This document shows positions 47,714 to 59,563 of a DNA stretch of 64,000 bases, piece after piece. The position numbers and the translations under genes were made by a program. A model generated the notes under the pieces. It saw only the letters and a list, made by a program, of their open reading frames with translations. It searched no databases and had not been told where the DNA came from. How positions within the stretch are numbered: position 1 is the first letter of the stretch; every line of letters begins with the position of its first letter. Source of the DNA: Arbacia lixula (Eukaryota; Echinodermata; Echinoidea; Arbacioida; Arbaciidae); assembly GCA_963669155.1 (NCBI GenBank), contig OZ022576.1, forward strand, positions 15,670,035 to 15,734,034, written 5' to 3'.

Positions 47714-49356
47714 AGGCCCGGTCACAGAACTTTGCTGGAGCGTTCCTGGAGCGTGAAAAAAACACATCGTTACCTTTCACCACCGTTTAACAGAAGTTGG
47801 CCTCCGGTAAAGCAACGCCGTATAACGCTCGGCCACCGCTGATGGTCCCTCTACCGCTCCGAAAGTTATGAGCTGCACAAAATATTGCGAGCGGTGAGGA
47901 GCTGGCAATTTTCCGCTCCGGCAAAGTTCACCACCACTCCAACAACGCCCGGTCGAAGTTTGGAACCGATATACGCAAGTTCGTGGACGCTTGGGTAGGC
48001 TAGGCCAATGCAGAAATCTTGAACACTGGACCACCGCTGCTTCGCCAGCTTTGCCCGGGCGGTGATTAAACGTTGCACAAACTTTGGTGGAGCGGTTGAA
48101 GGCGTTTTTCGAGCGGAAACGATATTGCTTGAACGGTGTCGGGCGTTGAAGCAGCGATCCATTGCAGTGATGAACTTTGGTTTGGCGTTGGTATGGAGGT
48201 GTCGGAGCGGGACCAAAATTTGGCTATACATACGGCGAGAAATAAACCAGGAGCCCATTTATAATCGAGCTGCAAAAAGCTGTTGACAGAAGGAGAAGAG
48301 AGAGAGACAAAGGAGAGACAGAGTTGAGTGGGTCGGACAGTGGATACTGAGAAGGCCTGAACATGGACTGTATGACAAGCAGATGGTGGAGCTGAGGAAT
48401 GAGGATCCACGAGCCGTCCAGCACTTCATGACGATGCCACCACCCATATTTGATTAAGTTGTACAGAGGCTGACCCCCAGATTGACCAAGCAAGACACCA
48501 ATTACCGATCAAGCCTGGAACCTGGTCTTAAAGTGGCAATCACCTACAGCACCAGGATTCTGGTAACGCCTACAGAAACATGCAATACGCCTGGACGGTT
48601 CCCCACAACATCATCAGTGCGGTAGTCAGAGAAGTGGTAAAGGCCATCATTGAGGAGTACACAGATGAACTATTGTTTTCCCCAACAACTGTACAAGGAT
48701 GGAGAGACCTGTTTGACCAATGGTACCGGAGATGGAACTTTCCCCACACAGTTGGTGCCATTGTGGCAAGCACATGGCCTGTAAAGCTCCCTCTAACCCT
48801 GGCTCAGAATTCTACAACTACAAAGACTTTTACAGCGTGATCCATGGTGGATGCTGACTACAAGTTAACCTACAGATTGACTTCTCAGGCAATGGCTCAT
48901 CCTCAGACGCTCAGATCTACAACGAAAGTGATCTCCATCATAGGCCGGGCCAGAACAGGATTCATGCCTTTCCTCAGCCCGATCCCCTACCCCTACTCCA
49001 GCCTTCCTCTTCTATTGTCCACCTGGCATGATGAACTTCAACTATCGACTTTTATCAATAATCTATCAGAACTTCTCTCAAAGCGATCCATTCAGCTCCG
49101 CTAAACAAACTTAAAACTCCCGCCGAGCCAAAGCCCGCATGCGCAGAACGCTGCTCTATCAAAGCTCGCGTCACCGCTAAATCAACGCTAGCTACCGTTA
49201 AACCAACGCTAAAGCAACGCCGGCTTCAGTGGTGCACCGCTAAGGCAACGCACGTGTTTTCGATTTTCTTTTCCCATTGTGTGCGCGGTGACGAGCGTTG
49301 TCGAAATTCGGCCCCCTCTCCCTACCGTTCAAGGAACGCTCGGTGTGACCGGGCTT
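47714..49356 (+). mobile_element. Decayed PIF/Harbinger transposon with TAA target duplication
   Basis: A 1643-bp element between TAA target duplications (47711-47713 and 49357-49359). Inverted ends are AGGCCCGGTCACA on the left and AAGCCCGGTCACA (complement) on the right. Subterminal regions are dense in 'cgctcc', 'accgct', 'caacgc' and their complements, in direct and inverted orientation. The interior encodes a broken Harbinger transposase (48290-48965). No Myb/SANT second gene, which intact Harbingers usually carry, was found. The element is inactive. Confidence 0.88.
48290..48965 (+). pseudogene. Harbinger (DDE_Tnp_4) transposase pseudogene
   Basis: Recognisable Harbinger nuclease segments in order: EHGLYDKQMVELRNEDP (about 48358-48410), FMTMPPPIFD followed by a stop (48427-48460), RLTPRLTKQDTNYRSSLEPG (about 48469-48525), then VPHNIISAVVREVVKAIIEE (about 48601-48660), WNFPHTVGAI (48731-48760), SEFYNYKDFYSVI (about 48806-48842), VDADYK (48847-48864) and SSSDAQIYN (about 48900-48925). 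Reading frame changes at least at about 48540-48570, 48761 and 48840. The shift at about 48761 removes the codon for the first catalytic aspartate just after GAI. An in-frame stop lies near 48458. The protein cannot be functional. Confidence 0.87.
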
Positions 49357-49362
49357 TAACAT

Positions 49363-49479
49363 AGTTTGGCCAACTCGGTTCATGCGGTTACAACATGGCG
49401 TATATGCTTTTGATATGTGCTTGCCCAACAAAGGAACACGCGCCATGTTGTGTCCTATTGAAATCGAGTTGGCCAAACT
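49363..49479. repeat. 117-nt imperfect palindrome beside the Harbinger element
   Basis: AGTTTGGCCAACTCG (49363-49377) pairs with CGAGTTGGCCAAACT (49465-49479). An inner pair CAACATGGCG / CGCCATGTTG is at 49391-49400 and 49441-49450, leaving a 40-base loop. It could be a tiny MITE or a hairpin-forming RNA source. A perfect ACATGGC-type inner stem is unusual for random DNA. Confidence 0.7.
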
Positions 49480-49569
49480 CTGTATATACATGGCTCTGAT
49501 TAGCATAATAACAAGTATGATACATGTAATGAATAGTGAAGCACAGCCTGAAACTGATGAGGAAGATGG

Positions 49570-50052
49570 AGTGTGTGATGGTAATGGTGATAATAATGAT
49601 GGTGATGGTGGTAATGGTGATGATAATGATGGTAATGGTGGTGGTGATGGTGATGATAATGATGGACCTTTGATGGTGGTGGTGGTAATGGTGATGATAA
49701 TGATGGTGGTGGTGGTAATGGTGATGATAATGATGGTGGTGGTGGTAATGGTGATGATAATGATGGTGGTGGTGGTAATGGTGATGATAATGATGGTGGT
49801 GGTGGTAATGGTGATGATAATGATGGTGGTGGTGTTATTGGTGATGATAATGATGGTGGTGGTGGTGATAGTGATGATAATGATGGTGGTGGTGGTGGTA
49901 ATGGTGATGATAATGATGGTGGTGGTGGTGATAGTGGTGGTGATGGTGGTGGTGGCGGTAGTGGTTGTGGTGGTGGTGGTGATGGTACTAGTGATGTTGA
50001 TAAAGGTGATTATGATGATGAAAATAATGATGGCGCCGATGGTTAGGATTAC

Positions 50053-50098
<46 letters not shown>

Positions 50099-50100
50099 TA
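49570..50100. repeat. 30-bp GGT/GAT minisatellite and (GAT)n
   Basis: A unit of 30 bases, 'ggtggtggtggtaatggtgatgataatgat', is repeated about nine times at 49670-49940 with little variation, flanked by looser GGT/GAT variants and a (GAT)n run at 50051-50098. Because the unit length is a multiple of three, open frames of 248 and 353 codons cross it on both strands. They encode simple Val/Met or Ile/Thr repeats and are not called genes. Confidence 0.9.
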
Positions 50101-50101
50101 T

Positions 50102-50690
50102 GAAGATGGTGGTGGTCTATGGTGGTGATTGGCGCTTGTGGTAGTGGAAATGGTGGTAATGATGAAAATGATAAAAAAAACATATTTTTTTTTCTTTAAT
50201 GTGACTATGTCGACATCATCAAGAGAAAGAGACACTCTTTGATAAGATATGTACAGTTTCACAATACTTTTACATTTAAGAATAACTTTCACAGTGCACA
50301 TTGAAGGTGAATGGATGTTGGTGTATATGAGATATTATCAACCTTTTCAACTCACATATGCATTTTGTTTTTAAATTGAAGCAGGAATTAATTGTGTTAC
50401 CAATATACCCTGAAACAAGAAAAACCCACTCGCGCAAACCATTTCCGAATTCCGCGTTAGGCAATCATCAATGCCTGATATGTCTTTCCCCTTTTTTGGT
50501 AAATCTTGCTATATTCTGATTGTGTTGTCATTGCGTCATTTCCACAGACATCTTAACATCCTTAGCATTGTTTCCTATCGTCTGTGACAACTTCCTTTGT
50601 ATTTCGAATTAGGCTCTCGAGAAGTTGAAGAAATTGCATACGACAGTAATACATTATGGCTAGAAGTTCACATTATATTATAGGGGACCG
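50102..50690. other. Unassigned stretch
   Basis: No gene or repeat recognised beyond an A/T run near 50174-50197. Confidence 0.45.
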
Positions 50691-50693
50691 GCG

Positions 50694-50960
50694 GAAAGAG
50701 AGAGGCGAAGCCGTGAGGAGGAAATTGAAGTCAGAGAGTTAGAAGGAGAAGAAAGAAGAACATGCACGTGCTGGAAAAAGGAGAGGGAGGTGATGAATAA
50801 AAAGAAGAAGAGAGAGAAGTGTAGGAGAGTACAAAATGCTTCGCATCACAAAAAAGCATCTAGCATGTAAATGGTGTAAACAAAATGATTTAAAGTCATT
50901 GAGGGAGATGAAGAGGGGGTAAACGAAGAAGAGGATGGGGAGAAAGAAGAAGATGAAGAA

Positions 50961-50995
<35 letters not shown>

Positions 50996-51135
50996 AGAAG
51001 AAGAAGAAGAAGAAGAAGAAGAAGAAGAAGAAGAAGAAGAAGAAGAAGAAGAAGAAGGAGGAGGAGGAGGAGGAGGAGGAGGAGGAGGAGGAGAAAAAGA
51101 AAAAGAAGAAAAAGAAGAAGACTGAAAGAAGGACT
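50694..51135 (+). repeat. Polypurine tract with (GAA)n and (GGA)n
   Basis: Purine-rich from 50694; (GAA)n about 50940-51055, (GGA)n 51056-51091, then AAAGAA mixtures. Poly-Lys and poly-Leu frames are artefacts. Confidence 0.92.
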
Positions 51136-51830
51136 GATCACTCGTGGAAAATGAAGGAAAAGTAAATTTATCACGAAGTTGAAAAGTGGAACGTTATTTC
51201 AGCAGTGTGGGAGGGGGGGAGGGGGTGGTAAACGGAAGAGACTGAAGGAAAGGAATGGCAAGTGCCCGTGCAAGCGTCCTCCTCCGCCCCAAAACATGTA
51301 GGCCTACTAGCAAACAAACAATGATGATTTATTAAGCCTGCAACTTGTAGTAATCATATTTTGCATTTATTTATTCACAAAAGCGCAAAAATCAATGAAA
51401 TTACAGTATTACCAATCTATATTTTGTATCGATCATACATACTCTCAAAAACAAATCATATATTCTTTGATCTTATCAATGTTTAAATCCATGAATCATA
51501 AGAATAACTCAATTGTTTTCGCACTATAGGCATCATCTATATGACTAGGCTATGTAAGAAGAATGCTTCATGCACTTTTCCCCATCATATTTTCTTGTAT
51601 CGCTAGCCCAGGGAGGTGTCATCGAGTTTATTCCCTGGTTATAGCCATTCCTTTTCATGTTAACCTCCTCTTGTAACTTCTTTGGGTCAAACAATGTATA
51701 GCCATTCACAGCGTGAGATCGATTAAAGACTTCGGAATCACTTCCCTAATCAATAGATACTTCTTCCAAAGACAACGTGCCAGGCCAGGTACATTCGCTT
51801 TTCGTCTAATAAAAAAAGCGTAACTCAATG
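51136..51830. other. Upstream region of the PSTPIP-like gene, no element assigned
   Basis: A G-rich patch at about 51209-51228, otherwise AT-rich. No TATA box is convincingly placed. Confidence 0.4.
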
Positions 51831-52139
51831 GAGTTTCCGGTTCCATTTCAATGATTAGATCATAGCGAGTTCTTGCGTTTCAGCGCAGTTCCTGGTGCGA
51901 AACGCTGTACCGTATTCACTTTGGAATGTTATTTCCGTGTTCGCAAAACTGGGGCGCATTGGAATCTACGCGTACAAACCTATCCGTCCTATACATTTTA
52001 TGCACTTGTTTTTGGAGTTGAATGGGGTTGGTAATGTGAACGAAAAACTGAACGGTCAATCGCGCACAAATACCTGCTGCTATCGTACTCGTGGAGTTTG
52101 TAACTTCTGTATTTGACGTGTTGCATTGGAGAAGTCATC
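51831..52139 (+). promoter_or_regulatory. Probable promoter or 5' UTR of the PSTPIP-like gene
   Basis: This stretch is visibly richer in G, C and CpG (gcgaaacgctg, ggcgcattggaatctacgcg, caatcgcgcac, tatcgtactcg) than its surroundings and lies immediately upstream of the start codon at 52140. That fits a transcription start region. No TATA or initiator could be singled out. Confidence 0.4.
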
Positions 52140-52166
52140 ATGAATAAATTCCTGGATAACTTTTGG
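52140..52166 (+). CDS. PSTPIP: PSTPIP-like F-BAR protein, exon 1 (start, 9 codons)
   Basis: A start micro-exon encoding MNKFLDNFW, followed directly by donor GTGAGTT. F-BAR proteins of the PSTPIP family begin with a short leader ending in a '(F/L)..(N/A)FW' motif, the first element of the F-BAR helical bundle. This exon ends in phase 0, as the next exon at 59463 requires (GAC codon first). It is too short for an ORF search and overlaps a meaningless minus-strand frame. The identification rests on the FW motif, the donor and the matching phase; transcript evidence would settle it. Confidence 0.75.
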
Positions 52167-52743
52167 GTGAGTTATAGATTGTTTTCTTGTGAGATTTGGC
52201 TGATATTTGAGGGGGTCCCCGTTCTGTTGATGGCTCTGGGCTTGCAGGAGTCGCAGTGTGTCTGGGCCGAGTGATCTGTGAGGGATTATTATAGTTTCAC
52301 CTGAATGAACACCAGGGCACGTCCTAGCTGGGCGCATATCGCGAGTGTGTCGTCGCCGGAGTTCGGGGGCAATTGTGCCTGGAAGAGTCCGATAACTTCT
52401 CGTGGAGTTAATGGAGAATAGTTGTTGAGATTTTATCGCAACTTGGATGATTGGATCCTTCCTAAAGTGTCTGTGAGGTATATCCTTAATGTCATAATGA
52501 GATAATGGATGTGTCAGTTTACACACAGAGGTGTCATTCTTGTAAGTTGGTTTATTGGGGTAGGGTTATGTTAAATGGTTTATAGGGTAAAGTCGAATGG
52601 CTTGTTTTTCTGACTCTGTTGATCTATTCAGTTTTGTGGGTACTTGAGGATTGTTTATAATGCTTGTTCTGAGTTTGTTTAAAGATATCTTCATATTTGT
52701 GCTTCTTTTTTGTTTTTGTAAGTGTGTGTACGTGTGTGTTTGT

Positions 52744-52777
<34 letters not shown>

Positions 52778-55700
52778 AAGGGAGAGGATGGGGAGGGAGA
52801 GGGGTGGGGTTACCGCGTGCATGTTTGGATACCTAGGTGGTAGCAAAGTATTGATTTAAACATGCTACATGGCATTCAATGTGTGTTAGGATGGGAGGGT
52901 TGAGGATTTCAAGAAAATGTGTATTATGTATTCCGTATTGTACTTGTGTCTTTGTATTCATTTGCATAATTTTGTATTGTTATTGTTTTGATGAAGGAAA
53001 GAGTTTTTAAAAATGTCAAGCTTCTCGTGCATGTATATAATTACATCTGTACTATGCTTAACCATGGTCATGTCGTAAATAAAAAGGTAGAACTTTGTTT
53101 TTTGCTCTTACTTTCCTCTCTTTAACACTTGGTGTGGCATGTCAGGAATACAGTGCATATACAAACAATTACATTCCACATACTAAGAATGTTGCTACAG
53201 TATATGATTGGTCAAGAGTTGATCATATGATAAAGCGTAGTTTTGCCCATCTGATCACCTGAGAAGAAAAGTTCGTTACACTCTAGGTGATAGTAGTTTT
53301 TGGTTTCGCTGATTTCTTCACTCCTCACAGTCCTAACGCGTGATCAATATTTTGAGTATGCGCGAATTAAAAGTGTGTTACACTCGGACTATCAATTGAT
53401 CAGTAGCTCCTAATAACGCGTCCTAATGCGTGTTCCCCATGACAGCGGCTTGGGGTTAGGTAGAGAAGTAAACATTACTTTAGTGTGTCAAATTGTCATT
53501 TTTGGTATAAATGGTAAGGTTGGTTTCAGATGTGGAATATCAAGCAAATAATCAACTTTTGGTCTCAGGCAATGAAACAAACTATCACTTCCTCAGCGAT
53601 CTGCGCTTTCGGAAGTGATACAGTGTAGTTCGTCCTATCACCCTTACCAACATTGATTATTTGCTTACCGGTACTACACAGACAATTTTTTAAATGGGCA
53701 TAATCAAGCTGGGCATAATGAACTTTGAATGTAAATTCAAACTTGCATTTTTGTTATATTGTTTGTGCATTGATTCACCAGGTTCTGTGGGTGTCAGTCG
53801 GGCAGGGGTGGGGGGGGGGGGCTGCATGATGCTCAAACCAACCAGTGGGTATCTGATGGCTGTGGTTAGAATGACGCACTTAGTTGGAACTCACCCCCAT
53901 GTCCCCCCCCCCCCCCTCTCCCCCCACCCCCTAAAATAAACTTTGGGCAGCAGAACCTGATCAATAAGCCGGCATCAGCCATCAACCCACCTCTAGCTTA
54001 AAAATAGACACCAAGGGAAATACAGGAATACATAAATTAGTAGATTGAAGATATATAACGCAGAGCATACCCTAATTGGATCATGGGCCCACACAACTCC
54101 GTAGGGGGCTAAAATTAGCCGCATGTGTGTCTTGGGCTATTATTGGTGATGATCCGGTTAATCCGTCGGAGCACTGCCCCGCAATTTCTGGCTGAAATTG
54201 GATTGTCACCATGCTTATTTGTCATAACATGTACGTACATGGTGGTCGTGACTTCAAGGGTGAGAGTGCTGTGAGGTCATTGTGTTGAATTCATGAGACC
54301 TGCTATAGTTACAAAAAAAACCCAATAAAATAAATATGTCATCCTAGTCAACAGTTTAAAATGGCTGGACAAGGATACAGTACCTATATACTACCTAATA
54401 CAAACTGGTTACAATAAAATAAATTACATTTAAAAGCACTTAATGACAACTATTCTTGTTTACATGCAGAATTGCAGATGTGGCCTATTGATATTTATTG
54501 AAGAAACCTGCAATTTGTTTCCAGTATACAATGTTAAAAAAAAAAGGGAGGGAGATTGATATTGTTGTCCCCAATTCTGTGGGTGATACCAAATGTGCTT
54601 AGTATCAGGAATGAAGGTGCCATATGACATGAAAGACTGATCCAATTCAATTGAATAGAAACTGCAATCAATAAAACCTTTACACATATCCGGTGATTTT
54701 TATGTGGTTTTGGGACAATGGGTAACAAAGACTTGGAAAAGTTGCTGTTCCTCAAACACAGCATATATGATATTGCATTCCATACTAGCTGTATAATAGA
54801 GGACATTATTTTGCAAAGTTGTATTTGACGGAGGCTTTGGCACATAGGGAGAATTACCACCAGCATAAAATCATATCAGGTCGCTATCGCTCCAGAATAG
54901 TAAAATGTTTCCATAAACGACCCTATTTACCCCATCTGCGGAAAATGATAACATCTCAGAAATGACTAAATCAATTCTTGCATGAGTTACCCCTTTAAAT
55001 GGATGGACTTATATTAAAGATACTCATGCTGCCAATTTTGTGTAGTGTAACACAAAATTTTTCAGAAGGCCCCCAAAAGTTTGCATAGTGGTCTCACATT
55101 TCAGAATCCAAAGTAATATCTGCACTGTATGACAGACTCTTTGCTAAATTACGGTACGTAACAGTGTACCTCAGTATTTTATTTTTATTACTCCAGGTAT
55201 AAGTACCAGTACTTTTTATTGAGTGGGAAGAGAGTTCTTAACACATGACTTCTGCACTTGTATGAATACTGGAGAGAGGCCCATAAATATGAGTGTCAAT
55301 TTTATAGTGTTGGGGGGGGGGGAGGTGGGGAATGTATCGGGAGGATATTATTTACTGTGTAGGATTGGTTTGATGGCTGAAAGAGGCTCATAACTACAAG
55401 TAGTAACACTGCATGCTCATTGTGCTACTGTACATGTATACTGTACATGTGTAGCTTACTGATTGTACATTTGGTATAATGCTGGAACTAGATGTACGTG
55501 TTTGACAGTATTTTCTTTTTTTGTCAAAAAAAGATATTTTTAGTCAGATTCAAGTCTCAGTATGAGTTACAACAAGTGGTTTGCTTCAGAAATATATGAA
55601 ATATGAACTCAGAAATATGAACTCAATGTTTCAGATTTCAAGAATATATGTCTTGTGGCTTTATTAAGTATATGTTAGCAGATCTCAAAGGAGATGTGTG

Positions 55701-56257
55701 AATTTGTATGTCTTTTACCCTTGTTTGCCAGATTAACCACTACTCTATGGGTTTTGTGTGTATTACTTGTGCAAAAATGCACCAATGGCACATAGAGAGT
55801 TATTTGTCAAGAAAGTTCTTTCTTTGTGATATAAAAACATTCACAGTCACAAGGATACATGTACATATGCTGGATTCGTATTTCAGTGTACAAGTTTGCA
55901 TGCTTCAATCAAATTAGGACAGGGTGGTTTTCGTCTTAAAAGAGGTGTACCACATTAATAGAAATCAGGTCAGGAGTTAATGGTTGCCAACTTTCGAGAA
56001 GTACATGTAGTTGACCTCCTTACACAGACAAAAACACTGTAACAGGGCCATCCTTTTTACACCAAAGCTTTAAAATGTATTCCTGAAGCGGATCTGAACC
56101 ATTCGATGTCCTTTGTTGTCATCTCGTAATTTCTCACAAATTTGTGATCGTTTTCTTGCCTCTGACGTATCACAATGAGACATGCTTCATGTAAATTCAT
56201 TAGGGAACTCCAGTTTAAGGCAAGACATGTGAAATATATCCTGTAGCTCTTGATTAA

Positions 56258-56623
56258 AGGGAATATACTGTACTGGGAAAATAAAAAAAGCCTTCAAAAG
56301 GTGATCGTGAGCAATCTTCTTGCCAATAGTCTTAAATTCATGTATTGTCCATTTTAGAAACTTGCAGAAAGTTATTTGCCCTTAAGTTATTCATTTTTGA
56401 AGTAATTAGTCAAAATTTGTGAAATCCTCAAAATGTTCGGCCCAAACATTTTGAGGATTTATGATTTAATCACTAATTACTCCAAATGTTGATCATTTAA
56501 GGGCAAATAACTTTTAGCGAGTTTCTAAAATGGACAATTCATGAATTTAATACCATTGGCAAGAAGATTGCACACGATCACGTTTTGAAGGCTTTTTTGT
56601 CTCCCCAGTACAGTATATGCCCT
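56258..56623. mobile_element. 366-bp near-perfect palindromic MITE with TTAA flanks
   Basis: Ends AGGGAATATACTGTACTGGG and (complement) AGGGCATATACTGTACTGGG differ at one of 20 positions, and TTAA flanks both sides (56254-56257 and 56624-56627). The arms are complementary almost throughout, meeting at AAATCCTCAAAATGTT / AACATTTTGAGGATTT around a 7-base loop at 56438-56444. It has no coding capacity. The TTAAAGGG ends recall the T2-type TTAA MITEs known from amphibians; a TAA (Harbinger-like) reading of the duplication is also possible. Confidence 0.85.
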
Positions 56624-57774
56624 TTAAGTTTATGGCACCCATATCATGCAGTGCTAGGCACTCTCTACAGGTTCAGACCCACTGACCAACTGAATAACAA
56701 TGAGTTTGTCTGCATACTACATTGTAACCATGTTTATCATTCTAGCACATTTTGAATATCACACCAGTATCGTCCCAGTATTGCTTTGATCAGAACGTTC
56801 TGATGCAGACCACCCAGGGTTTGCAGTGTAAAATTTGGGTCATATTCCTGGGTTGTGAAGTGTAGCTTGTTCTCTGTTACATGTATTTGTGAAATTGGAT
56901 CAAGTTCAATCTATGCAGCCTTGAAATGCGTCTTGTCAGTTTTTCCCATCATTGTCTAGCAAGTTGAAATGTATTTTATGGGCCGAAACAAATTGTTAAC
57001 TGTATGACTAGGAATTTTAGATGAATAAGTGAGGTGTATAGTTTGTTGGGTTTTGTGCACTTTCAAAAGTTATTTAGAGGCGATGTTTCAAAATTATATT
57101 AAAGAGGTTTATCTTCTTGTGTATTTCAAAAGACTGTAGCATTTATGTACTCACAAAATTTGTCTGATCAATCAGAATGATGATTATAGACTGAAAATGC
57201 ATTTACATGTATTTTTAAAGTTCCTTAACATTCTCAAAGATTAAGGAATGATTAAGAGTGGTGAAACCTGTATGTACGCTATTTAAGCATGTACATCAGT
57301 CCTACCTGTACAGTAATTATTTGAAGATTTGATCATCACACCGTTCCTACATTCCAGGCCTTATACAGCCATGATAACAATTACGAGCAATGACAACTGC
57401 AATGTAATCAGGTCAGATGGCATGTAAAAATAGTAGTGTGTCATGTGTGATTCAATTGGGAAGACCCTCTACAACGAAGTGCACTTGTTGAGTTTAGATC
57501 CTTTATTCATTCTTTCTGACCTCATAATTATAAAGTGAAGTGCACTCTTCGGGACTAGGTACAATACTAAGTACAGTACAATTGTAAATTCACCCTTGGA
57601 GGTCTGCATCTGCATGCAAGTAGGTCAATGTGTCCCCTTGTCTCAAGGCTAATTTTTTTAAGTTTGATATTTTATTTTTGGAATGCAATGGAAGAGTAAG
57701 GGGTGTTTGTCTTAGGCATTGTTTTAATATGAGAATGTAGTATCTTGTAAACACTGGGGGGTTTTTTTATCTGG

Positions 57775-58105
57775 ACCCGCCTATCAGTGTGAATGGTCCC
57801 ATGTAGGAACATGGCCTTTAATAGTCTACCTAGTAGTACCCACCAAGTCTGCAATAGTTTGTCTGACTCATTAAGCTAAAAACTATTAAAACATTGTGTT
57901 TGTCTTGACCTGTCTGTCAGTGTGAAAGGTCCCATGTACACATGTAGGAATTAGGCCTTTAATAGTCTACCCACCAAGTCTGCAATAGTTTGTCTCACTC
58001 ATTAAGCTAAACACCTGACTGTCAATGTGAAAGGTCCCATGTAGGAATATGGCCTTTAATAGTCTACTAACCAAGTCTGCAACAGATTGTCTCGCTCATT
58101 AAAGA
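57775..58105. repeat. Three tandem units of ~110-135 bp
   Basis: Each unit contains '(a)tcagtgtgaaaggtcccatgta', 'ggcctttaatagtcta', 'accaagtctgcaa(t/c)ag' and 'gtctcactcattaa'. Unit starts lie near 57783, 57918 and 58021, and units lose spacer sequence rightward. Confidence 0.85.
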
Positions 58106-59329
58106 GAGAGACGGTTAGAACAATGTTGATGTAGACATGTTTGTCAGATAGCGCCCGTGAACTTCCTGCTTTTCCTTCCCGAGGTTGGCCGGGGTTGGCC
58201 TTGCTTCCTTCATCGCTCAGACTGAAGCTGATAAAATAGCCAGCTATTTTCTGATCTGGGAAATTAGCCTGAAGTTGGAATAACGTCTTCATTAGCTCCA
58301 AACAAGCAGATAAATGTAGCGGGCTATTTCGCCTGCCCAATGATGAGCTCAGTGCCATCTACAGTTTTAGCTCTACATCATGAAGCTTCCAAAAGCCCCT
58401 GTTCAGGAAGTTCCTTGTGAACACTTTATTTTCATCATTCACTGGTTTGTTTCAAATAAATGTTTTTGATTTTTCCCTTGTTTGTGTTTGTGGCTTTGTT
58501 GTGTTTGGTGAGCAAATGTGTACACAGTGTAGGAGCATTTCATAGCCAATAAATTGAGGTGTTATTTTTTTTGTATATTTTTTATATAGGCAATGACACA
58601 TATTTCTAGTAACTGTCCCATTTTAAGATATGATGGTATAGAAAGAAATGGCTATTCATGCATTCAAATCATTGATCTGCATGATGGACAATGGTGCAGT
58701 TGATTTTCAGTACGCATGTACATGTATCTATTGTAAAGTGCATTTACAAGATTATACTCAAATACATGTAGTTTAAGGTTGAACTCTGTGTCAAAAGTTA
58801 AAGTGGTATTGCTGATTGAACAAACCATACGCTTTTATGGCATATCTCTAAATCAGATATTGTCAATTTATTTCATGTGCCCGAAGTTTTCTTGAGCATG
58901 ATTTATTGCTTTGTTTCTTGATGCTTTTAAGATGCTACTGTGTGATATTTGTTTGCACCTGGTAATTTTTTCCTAAGTTTTGGCATGATGTTCATACTGT
59001 ACCATGTGAAATCAGCTTCATACATGTATAAGACCAGTCCTTGCCCCCCCCCCCCTCCAATCCATTTACCACTTTAACCCCCTCCCCTCCCCTCCCCTCC
59101 CACTCCCTACCAATTGAAACATTTTTATGACAATGATGAGAGGATTTGTATAATTGCTCCTGTACAAGTGCAAACAAGGAAAACGTATCATCATCCTAGC
59201 TCTATAGCTGGACTTCCATATATGGTCAGTGAATAGCTCACCTGAGGAATACCTCCTACCATGTATTTTGGTACCCATAATGTGCTGTATCTAGGTTGAG
59301 AGGGACAAGCATGGGCCAAAATAGCTATA

Positions 59330-59400
59330 TCAAGGGTGGGCTTGAACCCAGGATTTGCCCTATTGGGGTCGAGAGCTCTCGTCACTACATGTAGGATAAG
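59330..59400 (-). repeat. Possible tRNA-derived SINE head or tRNA pseudogene
   Basis: On the minus strand GGTTCAAGCCC (59348-59338) fits the pol III B box, and TAGTGACGAGAG about 39 bases upstream is an approximate A box. The A box deviates from consensus and no cloverleaf could be drawn with confidence. Confidence 0.35.
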
Positions 59401-59462
59401 TGCCCCCCACCTGCTCATTTTGATCCATGTGTAACGAACATCCCTCCTTTCTTGTACTGCAG

Positions 59463-59563
59463 GACACAGACTTCAACAGCACCAATGGCTACGATGTGCT
59501 GCTCAAACGGATGAAGGATGGCAGGGAAATGTGCAAGGCAGTGGAAGAATTACTCAGAGGAAG
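59463..59563 (+). CDS. PSTPIP: PSTPIP-like F-BAR protein, exon 2
   Basis: Exon between TGCAG and GTAAGAC, 101 nt, entering in phase 0 and leaving after two bases of an Arg codon. It encodes [20 protein letters not shown] then [13 protein letters not shown]. The 'GY..LL.R..DGR.MCK..EE.LR.R' pattern is characteristic of the first long helix of PSTPIP1/PSTPIP2 F-BAR domains. These proteins bind curved membranes as dimers and recruit PEST-type tyrosine phosphatases to the actin cytoskeleton; that role is inferred from family membership. Whether it is orthologous to PSTPIP1 or PSTPIP2 cannot be decided from three exons. Confidence 0.88.

Larger units (their letters stand above)
52167..59462 (+). 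other. Intron 1 of the PSTPIP-like gene
   Basis: A 7.3-kb GT-AG intron (GTGAGTT ... TTGTACTGCAG). It contains an (AG)n run at about 52744-52777, G and C tracts (53808-53821, 53903-53917, 59044-59056), a palindromic MITE (56258-56623), a three-unit tandem repeat (57775-58105) and a possible tRNA-derived segment (59330-59400). No further exon was recognised. Confidence 0.7.

Noticed and set aside
49240-50301. Frames of 353 codons (minus) and 248 codons (plus, 49382-50128)
   Set aside because: They translate a 30-bp minisatellite and (GAT)n; the unit length is a multiple of three, so all frames stay open. No domain, low-complexity composition.
52080-52526. 148-codon minus-strand frame, the longest non-repetitive one near the right end
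   Set aside because: It begins with GTG, has no recognisable domain, and overlaps the plus-strand start exon of the PSTPIP-like gene; its openness reflects the higher GC content.
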